Source of the DNA: Candidatus Margulisiibacteriota bacterium
GTDB taxonomy: Bacteria > Margulisbacteria > Termititenacia > Termititenacales > Termititenacaceae
Assembly (NCBI GenBank): GCA_031279305.1
Contig: JAITIS010000117.1
Location: 1-12,530 of the forward strand
DNA length: 12,530 nucleotides
Direction of reading: 5' to 3'
Shown here: one piece after another, positions 1 to 6,876 of the stretch
Layout of the letters: every line of letters starts with the position of its first letter
How positions within the stretch are numbered: the stretch's first letter is position 1
Translations under genes and position numbers: made by a program
Notes under the pieces: model-generated
The model's database searches: none
What the model was told of the DNA's origin: nothing
The model's input: only the letters and a program-made list of their open reading frames with translations

Positions 1-1
1 T

Positions 2-136
2 TATTACGATGATAACCCCTTTGTTAGGATTACAAATGTGTATGTCCCTATTGCTAGCCAGAATATCCACGGTCTTATTGTCATATCTAAATTTTACTCT
101 GAAAGAGAGGTGATTTGCAATGGCATTTCGTCGTAG
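2..136 (+). CDS. 3' end of an upstream microvirus gene (partial)
   Basis: An open frame enters from the left edge and runs 44 codons to a TAG that lies 17 bases inside the next gene. Its codons mostly end in T or C, matching the bias of the phage genes that follow, so this frame is more likely real than the other two. It begins Y-Y-D-D-N-P-F-V. Its position just before the packaging and replication genes suggests the tail of a structural or accessory phage protein (a capsid C-terminus is possible). I do not recognise the family from so short a piece. The start is outside the window. Confidence 0.4.
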   Translation, partial: YYDDNPFVRITNVYVPIASQNIHGLIVISKFYSEREVICNGISS

Positions 137-221
137 GCGCGGGCGGTTTCACCGTCGTCGTCGCGGTAGCAGATTGCTCCGCAGAATTCGTAAACTTTCC
201 AGAGGAGGTTTTAGACTGTAG
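120..221 (+). CDS. Small arginine-rich DNA-binding/packaging protein of a microvirus (J/VP8-like)
   Basis: A 33-residue protein beginning M-A-F-R-R-R-R-G-R-F-H-R-R-R-R-G. About 14 of 33 residues are arginine and there is no acidic residue. This is the typical make-up of the tiny protein that neutralises and condenses single-stranded DNA inside Microviridae capsids (J in phiX174, ORF8/VP8 in gokushoviruses). A Shine-Dalgarno-like GAGAGGTGA lies just upstream of the ATG. The TAG stop shares its G with the GTG start of the replication gene (TAGTG), which implies translational coupling. The length fits the family. The assignment rests on composition, size and neighbours, since such proteins have little sequence identity. 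Confidence 0.8.
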   Translation: MAFRRRRGRFHRRRRGSRLLRRIRKLSRGGFRL

Positions 222-979
222 TGTGTAAAGTTCCGATTGTTGTCGATTTTGGTAAACGTACTGCCCGTACTGTGCCTTGTGGACAATGTCTTGAGTGCCG
301 TCTCAAGCGTGCCCGTGAATGGGCTATTCGTATGATGCACGAGGCTACTTTGCACGAGGAGAATAGTTTTATTACTTTGACTTATTCCAATGAGTATTTA
401 CCTGAGTTTTTGTCTAAGCGTGATGTTCAGCTGTTTTTGAAACGTTATCGTAAGAATTATGGCGAGGTTCGTTATTATCTTTCTGGCGAGTATGCCCCTG
501 ATACTCGCCGTCCCCATTATCACTCTATATTTTTTGGTCAATCTCCTGATAGACGTGAGCTAGAGGATGTTTGGCAGAAAGGCCGCTGTCATTCTGGCAA
601 TGTGACGTTTCGTTCTTGTGCTTATGTTGCTGAGTATTGCATCAAGTCTATTGCTAAAGATCCTAATTCTCCTTTTGCTCTTATGTCTCGTCGTCCTGGA
701 ATTGGCTATGGTGTGCTTGATAAATTGTCTGCTCCTCGTTGTTATTTGAATGGCCACTCTCACGCTGTTCCGCGATACTATCGCACACATAAAGATTTGT
801 CGCTCAAGAATTTTTCAGTGATTGAGAATTATCGCCAAGAGTTGCTGGCTAAAATGTCTCATTCTTTTGATTTTGGTTTTTCTCGCGGCAAGACTGATCG
901 GGATTGGTTTGATTATCTTGCTCAGCCGGATTTGGATTATCGTGCTAAGGAAAAAATCTTGAAAGCGAAAGCGAGGTGA
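221..979 (+). CDS. Microvirus replication initiation protein (gokushovirus VP4 type)
   Basis: A 252-residue rolling-circle replication initiator. Proteins of this family nick one strand of the phage replicative form at the origin and stay covalently attached through a tyrosine. Visible signatures are the N-terminal cysteine cluster C-G-Q-C-L-E-C-R at residues 20-27, the conserved F-I-T-L-T-Y at 50-55, the metal-binding H-Y-H at 99-101 after R-R-P, and the tyrosine pair Y135-x3-Y139 followed by K142. The pair resembles the catalytic Y-x3-Y of phiX174 protein A. The start is GTG, 12 bases after an AGAGGAGG ribosome binding site lying inside the preceding gene. Length is slightly short for VP4 (often nearer 300) but no domain is obviously missing. 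Codons are strongly T-ending, unlike the GC-rich bacterial genes after base 1,868. Confidence 0.93.
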   Translation: MCKVPIVVDFGKRTARTVPCGQCLECRLKRAREWAIRMMHEATLHEENSFITLTYSNEYLPEFLSKRDVQLFLKRYRKNYGEVRYYLSGEYAPDTRRPHYHSIFFGQSPDRRELEDVWQKGRCHSGNVTFRSCAYVAEYCIKSIAKDPNSPFALMSRRPGIGYGVLDKLSAPRCYLNGHSHAVPRYYRTHKDLSLKNFSVIENYRQELLAKMSHSFDFGFSRGKTDRDWFDYLAQPDLDYRAKEKILKAKAR

Positions 980-986
980 CTTATTT

Positions 987-1136
987 ATGTTGATGCTTTT
1001 TCTGTTTTTTGCTTTGGTCGGTTTTTTGACTACGTTGGCAGTTGTGTATCTTGTTCTTTGCAGGTGGTATGTAAAACTGCTTGCTATGAGGCAACAAGAA
1101 AAATTTGATATTTTGGATTTTCGTGTTATAGTGTGA
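987..1136 (+). CDS. Small single-pass membrane protein of the microvirus
   Basis: A 49-residue protein starting M-L-M-L-F-L-F-F-A-L. Residues 2-25 form one strongly hydrophobic segment, followed by R-W-Y-V-K and a polar tail of about 20 residues. The ATG is seven bases after the VP4 stop, and GAGGTGA overlapping that stop can act as its ribosome binding site, so it looks like the next gene of the phage operon. Its codons are T-rich like VP4. No family is recognised. A lysis or membrane-targeting role is possible by analogy with other small phage membrane proteins but nothing in the sequence proves it. Confidence 0.65.
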   Translation: MLMLFLFFALVGFLTTLAVVYLVLCRWYVKLLAMRQQEKFDILDFRVIV

Positions 1137-1152
1137 TAGTTTGAGTGTACAT

Positions 1153-1180
1153 AAATTTCCTAAAACTAATTATGCGACGT
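1153..1180. other. Candidate dif-like (XerC/XerD) attachment sequence at the phage-bacterium join
   Basis: On the - strand this 28-base stretch reads as an 11-base arm ACGTCGCATAA, a 6-base centre TTAGTT and an 11-base arm TTAGGAAATTT. The first arm shares C-G-C-A-T-A-A with the XerC arm of E. coli dif. The second matches the XerD arm only weakly (about 6 of 11). An overlapping + strand reading starting AGTGTACATAA is equally weak. Microvirus prophages that integrate at dif are known, and the position, right after the last phage gene, is what such an end would show. The match alone is not decisive. Confidence 0.25.
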
Positions 1181-1217
1181 TAATAAACATCAAAATTATT
1201 GGGATTTACATCATATT

Positions 1218-1343
1218 TTATCTGAATTTGCGCTGATTTTTGGTTTTATCATTGAGTTTGACTTTAATGTTATTATCGTGGTCAATATTACTCCAGCTGC
1301 TGCCAAAAGCGCCAAATCCGCTAATTTCTTTTATTTTAGTCAT
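1218..1343 (-). CDS. Unrecognised 41-residue polar protein next to the phage join
   Basis: A short open frame starting M-T-K-I-K-E-I-S-G-F-G-A-F-G-S and ending N-Q-R-K-F-R. It contains a glycine/aromatic stretch (G-F-G-A-F-G-S-S-W) followed by a lysine/asparagine-rich tail. An AAGGGG ribosome binding site lies eight bases before the ATG. The gene begins 11 bases after the stop of the 149-residue gene on the same strand, so the two could be one unit. Its 3' end is about 40 bases from the candidate attachment sequence, so it may be a truncated remnant. I do not recognise it. It is too short for coding potential to be certain. Confidence 0.45.
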   Translation of the reverse strand: MTKIKEISGFGAFGSSWSNIDHDNNIKVKLNDKTKNQRKFR

Positions 1344-1354
1344 TTTTTTACCCC

Positions 1355-1804
1355 TTAAAAATACAAATAAGTGAATATTCCATACAGAAAATTTTTTAAT
1401 TTATCATTTTGCAGGTTATCCACGAGTTTCCAGCCGTACTCCTGCCCCGTCTCGATCTCACCGACGAAACCCAGCAAAGTGCTTTTGTCCACAATGCGCT
1501 CAATTTCTTTGAATTTGAGGTATTTTTGGGACTCTTTATAGGCTATGTAAAATAATTTTCCCTTAAAATAATCATTCAAATTTTCTAAAAATTCTTTATT
1601 CGCTTTGCCGATTTTGGCGCGCACGACGCTTTTATTGATTTCTTGAATAGTATCTTTGATAGCCGATTCTTTGGCGGCATTTTCTACCAACTCCAGCTCG
1701 TGATTGACTATGTCGTCCAGCTCTAAAATGAATTTCTGGGGATTTTTTTCCTTAGAGTTCTTACTTATATAACGCATTATGCCCGATGTAGCTGCTTTTT
1801 TCAT
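1355..1804 (-). CDS. Unrecognised 149-residue, mostly helical protein
   Basis: The start chosen is the ATG at 1804 (M-K-K-A-A-T-S-G), because a GGAGG ribosome binding site lies seven bases before it. A longer frame starting 30 bases earlier would place that site inside the coding sequence. The protein is rich in K, E, N and I, with no signal peptide or clear membrane segment. It is probably alpha-helical through residues 20-105, then has a V-D-K-S-T-L-L-G-F-V-G-E-I stretch near residue 106. That stretch faintly recalls the C-terminus of ATP synthase delta subunits, but not enough to name it. Base composition is more AT-rich than the genes above 1,868. It follows tmk on the same strand after a gap of about 63 bases. 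The start region folds into a hairpin (separate entry). Confidence 0.65.
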   Translation of the reverse strand: MKKAATSGIMRYISKNSKEKNPQKFILELDDIVNHELELVENAAKESAIKDTIQEINKSVVRAKIGKANKEFLENLNDYFKGKLFYIAYKESQKYLKFKEIERIVDKSTLLGFVGEIETGQEYGWKLVDNLQNDKLKNFLYGIFTYLYF

Positions 1805-1826
1805 TATGCTGCCTCCACAGCATAAT
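1803..1826 (-). promoter_or_regulatory. Perfect hairpin enclosing the ribosome binding site and start codon of the 149-residue gene
   Basis: Arms of nine bases (1803-1811 and 1818-1826) are perfect inverted complements (ATTATGCTG/CAGCATAAT). They are separated by a six-base loop which, on the transcribed strand, is TGGAGG, the ribosome binding site itself. The first two bases of the ATG lie in the stem. Such a fold would place the ribosome binding site in the loop and partly hide the start codon, which could tune translation. The geometry is read directly from the sequence. Regulatory function is inference. Confidence 0.4.
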
Positions 1827-1867
1827 AAAATCATTTTCTATGCCAAAATATGGCTGTATATAGATGA

Positions 1868-2497
1868 TTATTTGTTGATTATTGAACAATTATTCTGCAA
1901 ATAGGTCAAAATCACTTGAAAAATGGTTTTTATAGGCGCGGAACCGTCCAAAACGACAATTCTGGAATCGCTTTGGGCTAAATCCAAGTATTTTTGACGA
2001 ACTCTCTGATGAAAAACCAGTGATTCTTGCTCAAATTTATCAGTTTTCCGTCCGGCGGCTCTTTTGAGGCCAATACCAGACGGCACGTCGAGCAAAAAAG
2101 TGAGGTCCGGCCGCAGCCCGCCGGTGGAATATTCGTTTAGAGCGACGATCATTTCCACGGGAAATCCCCGTCCTCCAGATTGATAAGCCGTAGTGGAGTC
2201 CATATAACGGTCGCAGATGACTATTTTCCCCGCATCAAGAGCCGGGCGGATAATCTCCGCTATATGCTGGGCGCGGTCGGCGGCAAAAAGAAAAAGCTCA
2301 GTTTCAGGAGACAGCTCCACGCCCGGATCGTCTAACAGCATAGAGCGGATTTTACGCCCGGATTTGGTGCCGCCGGGTTCCCGCGTCCAGATTGCCGGCC
2401 TGCCCTGCCGCAGCAATTCCTCGTAAAGCATTTTGGACTGGGTAGTCTTGCCGGAGCCGTCCGGCCCCTCGAAAGTGATGAACACAGCCTCTTTCAT
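1868..2497 (-). CDS. tmk: Thymidylate kinase
   Basis: A 209-residue cytoplasmic kinase that phosphorylates dTMP to dTDP with ATP in dTTP synthesis. It shows the P-loop G-P-D-G-S-G-K-T-T at residues 11-19, the T-R-E-P-G-G-T motif near 38-44, the D-R-Y motif at 96-98 followed by S-T-T-A-Y-Q, and an R-x3-G-R-K-T-D-K-F-E lid region near 147-157. Length is normal for the family. The ATG overlaps the stop of the Ycf45-like gene by four bases (ATGA), so the two are probably translationally coupled. Together with the double ThyX at 8187-9653 it gives two consecutive steps of dTTP synthesis in one window. Confidence 0.96.
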   Translation of the reverse strand: MKEAVFITFEGPDGSGKTTQSKMLYEELLRQGRPAIWTREPGGTKSGRKIRSMLLDDPGVELSPETELFLFAADRAQHIAEIIRPALDAGKIVICDRYMDSTTAYQSGGRGFPVEMIVALNEYSTGGLRPDLTFLLDVPSGIGLKRAAGRKTDKFEQESLVFHQRVRQKYLDLAQSDSRIVVLDGSAPIKTIFQVILTYLQNNCSIINK

Positions 2498-4059
2498 TGC
2501 TTAGGATAAACCCTCACCCGGCGGTTGGGCTCGTCGCCGATAGACTCACAGCGAAACCCGCGCTCGACACAGACTTGCTTTTGCAGGCGGCGCAGATAGG
2601 CGCTGGTTTGTGTGGCCTCGGCTTTGCTTTTATAAGCATCCACGTATTTAATAATCTCCTCGATTTCATCAATGGCTTTCTGGATTTTTTCCGCGTCGTC
2701 ATTGTAGAGCTTAAAAACATATTTCAAAAATCTGGTGATTTGCGGCGTGGTGTCGGATTTGATCACGTTGACAGGAATTTTGCGGTCGTGCAGAGAACGC
2801 AGCAGATTGGAATTCGGCTTATTGTGCGCTTTGGTCGTGAGCACAATATCCGCCTCGTCGATATGCGTGGCCGCGCGGGCGTTGATGCTTAGCATTTTTA
2901 TCGCTTTGGCCAACCGCTCGCGGTTGATGCCAAAAGCATAAATGCCCACCCGTTTGTCCACCAGCAGATCATTTTTGAGTTTTTGTTTGGCTTCCTCGTC
3001 CAGCTCCAGATTTTGCTGTAGATTATAGACTTCGACGGCCTCTTTCTGCACAATGAGCACGGAGCCGTCCAGTTCCTGTTTGCGTATTTCCGGTTTGGGT
3101 TTCTTGCCGGCCAGCAAGGCATCCACGGTCAGGGCTATGTCGCGGTAAATGCCCAGCGTATGCCGGTCGTTTAGCTCCACCAGCACCTGAAAAGTCGGAG
3201 GGGCTTTGCGCTCCAAAATAGTTTTTTGGCTGTTTCGGCGCTTGGCTTCTTCATCGCCCAAGATGACCGATTGTATGCCGCCCACCAAATCGCTCAAAGT
3301 CGGATTTTTAAGCAGGTTTTCAATATTGTTGCCGTGGGCGGTGCCGATAAGCTGTACGCCGCGCTCGGCGATAGTGCGCGCGGCTTTAGCCTCTTCTTCC
3401 GTGCCGATCTCGTCCACGATAACCACCTGCGGCATATGGTTTTCCACCGCCTCGATCATTACCGCGTGCTGCTGGGTGGAATGAGTGACCTGCATCCGGC
3501 GCGCGCGGCCGATAGCCGGGTGGGCAATATCGCCGTCGCCGGCTATTTCATTGCTGGTGTCGACCACCACGACCCTTTTGCCATAATCCGTGGACAGCAC
3601 GCGCGCGATCTCGCGCAGCATCGTGGTTTTGCCGATGCCGGGTCCGCCCATAATCAGCAGACTCTTGCCGGAGCTGACGATATCCGAAATAATATCGATG
3701 GTGCCGTAAATAGACCGTCCCACCCGGCAGGTCAGGCCGATGATTCGCCCCATCCGGTTGCGGATGCAGGAAATGCGGTGCAGCGTGCGCTCGATGCCGG
3801 CGCGGTTGTCGTCATTGAACTGGCCAATCTTGGAAACCACGTAGTCAATATCACCCTGTGAAATGATGTCGTTTTCGATGTACATTATTTCGTTCTGAGA
3901 AAAGCGAAACTCCGGTTCGCGCCCCAGATCCAGCACCACTTCGCGCAGGCTGCCCAGCGATTTTTGTTTTTTCAAAAGTTTGGTGACGCGCTGGGGCAGT
4001 AAATCCAGCAGTTGGTCAAGATTGTCAGTGATCTTGTTGATGTGCGACTTTTCGCCCAT
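2494..4059 (-). CDS. Ycf45/SpoIIIAA-like AAA ATPase with degenerate C-terminal R3H-type region
   Basis: A 521-residue protein. Residues 100-320 form a RecA/SpoIIIAA-type ATPase core with Walker A G-G-P-G-I-G-K-T-T at 138-146, a D-T-S-N-E-I-A-G-D-G segment near 167-176, and Walker B V-V-I-V-D-E-I-G at 212-219. Then follow a linker domain and a C-terminal stretch, N-R-R-V-R-V-Y-P, that resembles the end of the R3H domain of Ycf45 proteins in cyanobacteria and relatives. The expected R-x3-H is not obvious; the corresponding region reads L-R-R-L-Q-K-Q. This family is not the sporulation protein proper, since it is longer and occurs in non-spore-formers; nucleic-acid binding is the usual guess. 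Its ATG directly follows the HU stop codon (TAAATG) and its stop overlaps tmk. Confidence 0.85.
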   Translation of the reverse strand: MGEKSHINKITDNLDQLLDLLPQRVTKLLKKQKSLGSLREVVLDLGREPEFRFSQNEIMYIENDIISQGDIDYVVSKIGQFNDDNRAGIERTLHRISCIRNRMGRIIGLTCRVGRSIYGTIDIISDIVSSGKSLLIMGGPGIGKTTMLREIARVLSTDYGKRVVVVDTSNEIAGDGDIAHPAIGRARRMQVTHSTQQHAVMIEAVENHMPQVVIVDEIGTEEEAKAARTIAERGVQLIGTAHGNNIENLLKNPTLSDLVGGIQSVILGDEEAKRRNSQKTILERKAPPTFQVLVELNDRHTLGIYRDIALTVDALLAGKKPKPEIRKQELDGSVLIVQKEAVEVYNLQQNLELDEEAKQKLKNDLLVDKRVGIYAFGINRERLAKAIKMLSINARAATHIDEADIVLTTKAHNKPNSNLLRSLHDRKIPVNVIKSDTTPQITRFLKYVFKLYNDDAEKIQKAIDEIEEIIKYVDAYKSKAEATQTSAYLRRLQKQVCVERGFRCESIGDEPNRRVRVYPKQ

Positions 4060-4350
4060 TTAGCTCTGACTGTCGCGGTGCTTCACCGCGTCTTTGAGCA
4101 CACGGCCGGCCACAAAAGTCGGAGTCTTGGTTTCTGGAATAAATATTTTCTCTCCTGTCTGAGGATTGCGCCCTTCGCGTCCCGCGCGGCTGTGCACCTC
4201 AAAAATACCGAAGCCGACCAGACGCACTTTTTTGCCGTTGGACATTTCGGTAATGATATTATTCAGGAAACTGTCAATAATTTCCTCGACTTCCAATTTA
4301 TTGTGATTGAGCTGTTTGGCCACCAGATTAGCCAGTTCTTTTTTATTCAT
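4060..4350 (-). CDS. HU/IHF-family histone-like DNA-binding protein
   Basis: A 96-residue nucleoid protein. The N-terminal helices begin M-N-K-K-E-L-A-N-L-V. They are followed by the V-R-L-V-G-F-G-I-F-E-V core at 42-52 and the DNA-bending arm with G-R-N-P-Q-T-G at 60-66, including the intercalating proline at 63. The family acts as a dimer that bends and compacts DNA. Length is slightly above the usual 90, with a short polar tail after R-V-L-K-D-A-V. The start is preceded by an AGAGAGG ribosome binding site. It lies 37 bases after porB without a visible terminator, so read-through from the por operon is possible. HU and IHF subunits cannot be told apart here. Confidence 0.95.
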   Translation of the reverse strand: MNKKELANLVAKQLNHNKLEVEEIIDSFLNNIITEMSNGKKVRLVGFGIFEVHSRAGREGRNPQTGEKIFIPETKTPTFVAGRVLKDAVKHRDSQS

Positions 4351-4387
4351 AAAAACCTCTCTTTGCCACAGTTATTTTAGCAGAAAA

Positions 4388-5338
4388 TCACTCCTGTTTC
4401 GAGTGAAATTCACAGAGGGCTTTCAGGTCATTCCAGTCTTTGTCCACCTCGGCCTGTATTTCGGCCAACAGTTTTTCACCGCCGGGCTTGAATAAATGCT
4501 TGAAGCGCCCCTGCATTTTCAGCCAGTCCGCCACGGGGATTTTTTTGCCTTTGGCCTCTGGATTATCATTTAATTTATATTTACCGTTCTCCACCTCATA
4601 CAGCGGCCAGAAACAGGACTCCACGGCCAGCTGGGTCAGCCGCACAGTATCCTGCGTCTTAGTCTGCCAGCCCAGCGGACAGGCGGCCAACACCACGATA
4701 AATTTCGGGCCGCGGATGGCCGTCGCTTTTTCGACTTTGTTAGTCAGGTCTTTCCAGTTGCCAGCGATAGTCTGCGCCACATAAGGCACATTATGGCCGA
4801 CCATTATTTTGGCCAGATCTTTTTTCTTTTGCATTTTGCCCGGCACTACTTTGCCGACCGGAGCGGTGGTGGTATTGGCATAACGCGGCGTGGCGCCGGA
4901 ACGCTGAATGCCAGTATTCATATAGGCGCCGTTGTCGTAACAGATATAGAGCATATCGTGGCCGCGCTCCAGCGCGCCGGAAAGAGACTGCAGGCCGATG
5001 TCATAAGTGCCGCCGTCGCCGCCAAAAGCGATAAACCGCGTGTTGTTCGCGGCCAGCTTGCCGGATTTGACCATAGAATAATAAGCCGCTTCCACGCCGG
5101 AGCAAGTCGCCGCGCTGTTTTCAAAAGCATTGTGCAGGAACGGCGCTTTCCAAGAAGTATAGGGAAATATTGAAGTATTTACCTCGCAGCAGCCGGTCGC
5201 GCCGACCACCACTACGGGGTCTTTAATCGCGGCCAAGGTCAGACGGAAAATATTTGGATAACCGCAGCCCGCGCAGGAAGTATGGCCTCCCACAAATTTT
5301 TCCGCTTGAGTGGTCGCCAGTTCTTTTAAGGTCGCCAT
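4388..5338 (-). CDS. porB: Pyruvate:ferredoxin oxidoreductase, beta subunit
   Basis: A 316-residue thiamine-diphosphate-binding subunit of the four-subunit enzyme that converts pyruvate and CoA to acetyl-CoA and CO2 while reducing ferredoxin. The thiamine motif starts G-D-G-G-T-Y-D-I-G at 107-115 and closes with N-G-A-Y-M-N-T-G at 136-143. Cysteines for the proximal [4Fe-4S] cluster are C22 and C25 (H-T-S-C-A-G-C-G), with further conserved cysteines at C50/C51 and C220 (A-A-C-P-L-G-W). The gene is last of the C-D-A-B order used by Thermotoga and Pyrococcus and starts 11 bases after porA. A related 2-oxoacid substrate (for example 2-oxoisovalerate) cannot be excluded, but pyruvate is most likely. 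Confidence 0.95.
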   Translation of the reverse strand: MATLKELATTQAEKFVGGHTSCAGCGYPNIFRLTLAAIKDPVVVVGATGCCEVNTSIFPYTSWKAPFLHNAFENSAATCSGVEAAYYSMVKSGKLAANNTRFIAFGGDGGTYDIGLQSLSGALERGHDMLYICYDNGAYMNTGIQRSGATPRYANTTTAPVGKVVPGKMQKKKDLAKIMVGHNVPYVAQTIAGNWKDLTNKVEKATAIRGPKFIVVLAACPLGWQTKTQDTVRLTQLAVESCFWPLYEVENGKYKLNDNPEAKGKKIPVADWLKMQGRFKHLFKPGGEKLLAEIQAEVDKDWNDLKALCEFHSKQE

Positions 5339-5349
5339 TTTTATGCCTC

Positions 5350-6552
5350 CTATTTTCTTGCGCCGAGATAATCCACGATTGTGCCGAGGTCCTGCCCGTC
5401 TTTGATGGATGCCAGCCGGTCATACACGGATTTGAGCATATGCAGGTCTATATCCCGTCCGCCCAATCCGTAAATATAATTGACGATTTTCGGTTTCTGA
5501 ATGCTGTTGAAAAGCGCCGAGCAGACTTCGGTAAACACGGGGCCGCCGTAGCCGTTCAAGCTGTCCGAACGGTCCAGCACAGCCACGGCTTTGAGGCCGG
5601 CCAGCACCGCGGCGATGTCCTCCACCGGGAAAGGCCGGAACACGCGGATTTTTAGCAGGCCGGCTTTTTGGCCTTCATCTCGCAGAGCGTCAACCACATC
5701 TTTTGCTGTGCCGGCGGTGGAGCCCAAGCAGACTATGGCGGTTTCCGCATCATCCATACGGTATTTTTCCAGCAGATCGTAAGGCCGGCCGTATTTTTCG
5801 CCGAATTCCCGGCCGACCTGTTTGATTACAGCTTTGGCCTCTTTCAGCGCGTTAATCATTGGCAGGCGGTGCTCAAAATAATAATTCTGCAGATCTATGG
5901 AGCCGACCGTGATCGGATGGGCGGCGTCCAGCACCGAATAATTGGCCTTATATGCCCCGATAAAGGCCTTCGCTTCATCGTCCGGCAGTATTTTGATGGT
6001 TTCCATCGCGTGCGAGATGATGAAACCGTCTGTCGTCACCAGAGCCGGCAGGCGCACCTTAGCGTGCTCCGCGATGCGCACCGCCTGCAGAACATTGTCA
6101 TAAGCCTCCTGCGTGTTTTCCGAAAAAATCTGTATCCAGCCGGCGTCGCGGCAGAACATCGTATCGGAATGATCGCAGTGAATATTGATCGGCCCGGAAA
6201 TGGCGCGGTTGACCTCCGGCATCACGATCGGCAGGCGCAAAGCCGCGGCGATCGGCATAATCTCCGCCATCAGCATCAAACCCTGCGCCGCGGTGGCGGT
6301 CATCGCTCTGGCGCCGGCGGCGGCGGAGCCCACGCAGGCGGACAGCGCCGAATGTTCGGATTCGACGGTGACCATTTCGGTATTTACCTGCCCGTCCGCC
6401 ACGAACGAAGAAAATATCTGGGCGATCTCGGTAGCCGGAGTGATCGGATAAGCCGCGACCACATCGGGATCGATCTGGCGCATCGCCTCGGCCATTGCCT
6501 CATTGCCGGTTTTGGCGGCCACCAATTGCTTCACTTCAGTTTTTACGGGCAT
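5350..6552 (-). CDS. porA: Pyruvate:ferredoxin oxidoreductase, alpha subunit
   Basis: A 400-residue subunit carrying the pyrimidine-binding and transketolase C-terminal-like domains of 2-oxoacid:ferredoxin oxidoreductases. The hallmark Y-P-I-T-P is at residues 35-39, followed by E-S-E-H-S-A at 64-69 and the A-A-A-L-R-L-P-I-V region near 103-111. The C-terminal domain includes R-V-F-R-P-F-P near 309-315. Length is typical of separate alpha subunits. It sits between porD (nine bases after its stop) and porB (11 bases before its start). The frame is intact and no terminator interrupts the cluster. Confidence 0.95.
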   Translation of the reverse strand: MPVKTEVKQLVAAKTGNEAMAEAMRQIDPDVVAAYPITPATEIAQIFSSFVADGQVNTEMVTVESEHSALSACVGSAAAGARAMTATAAQGLMLMAEIMPIAAALRLPIVMPEVNRAISGPINIHCDHSDTMFCRDAGWIQIFSENTQEAYDNVLQAVRIAEHAKVRLPALVTTDGFIISHAMETIKILPDDEAKAFIGAYKANYSVLDAAHPITVGSIDLQNYYFEHRLPMINALKEAKAVIKQVGREFGEKYGRPYDLLEKYRMDDAETAIVCLGSTAGTAKDVVDALRDEGQKAGLLKIRVFRPFPVEDIAAVLAGLKAVAVLDRSDSLNGYGGPVFTEVCSALFNSIQKPKIVNYIYGLGGRDIDLHMLKSVYDRLASIKDGQDLGTIVDYLGARK

Positions 6553-6561
6553 ATTTTTCTC

Positions 6562-6876
6562 CTATCTTGCTTTTTCCATCTTAATGGCGGACACTTTGGG
6601 CGGACAGACATTGGCGCAGATGCCGCAGCCTTTACAGTGCTCAAGGTCAATGCCGGCCATTCGGCCGTTTTCGATCTGCATACAGGAATCCGGACAATAC
6701 GCCCAGCAGGTAAAACAGCTGATGCATTTGGCTTTGTCCCAGACCGGCTGCTCGACTTTCCAGTCGCCGGTTTTGCGCATCAGCGAAGACCCCGCCTCTG
6801 TCCAGACGCCGCCTTCCGGCAGCTCCGAAGCTGGCAGATTGGCGGTGTATTTTTTTTCATCCAGCATAGTCGTCAT
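6562..6876 (-). CDS. porD: Pyruvate:ferredoxin oxidoreductase, delta subunit (2x[4Fe-4S] ferredoxin)
   Basis: A 104-residue electron-transfer subunit. Two CxxCxxCxxxCP motifs are visible at residues 51-62 (C51, C54, C57, C61) and 81-92 (C81, C84, C87, C91), giving two [4Fe-4S] clusters that pass electrons from the catalytic subunits to ferredoxin. The N-terminal 45 residues, with W-x9-R-K-T-G-D-W, form the usual lead-in of PorD. Its ATG overlaps the porC stop by one base (TAATG), indicating coupled translation. Confidence 0.95.
   Translation of the reverse strand: MTTMLDEKKYTANLPASELPEGGVWTEAGSSLMRKTGDWKVEQPVWDKAKCISCFTCWAYCPDSCMQIENGRMAGIDLEHCKGCGICANVCPPKVSAIKMEKAR

Noticed and set aside
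149..355. A 68-codon frame on the - strand over the phage packaging and replication genes
   Set aside because: Opposite two recognised phage genes; microvirus genes here all lie on one strand.
1355..1500. Resemblance of the 149-residue protein's C-terminus to ATP synthase delta subunit
   Set aside because: Limited to a few residues around D-K-S-T-L-L-G-F-V; the rest of the protein and the neighbours do not fit an ATP synthase operon.
3226..3861. A 211-codon open frame on the + strand opposite the Ycf45-like ATPase
   Set aside because: Complement of the Walker region of a clear gene; no ribosome binding site or family motif.
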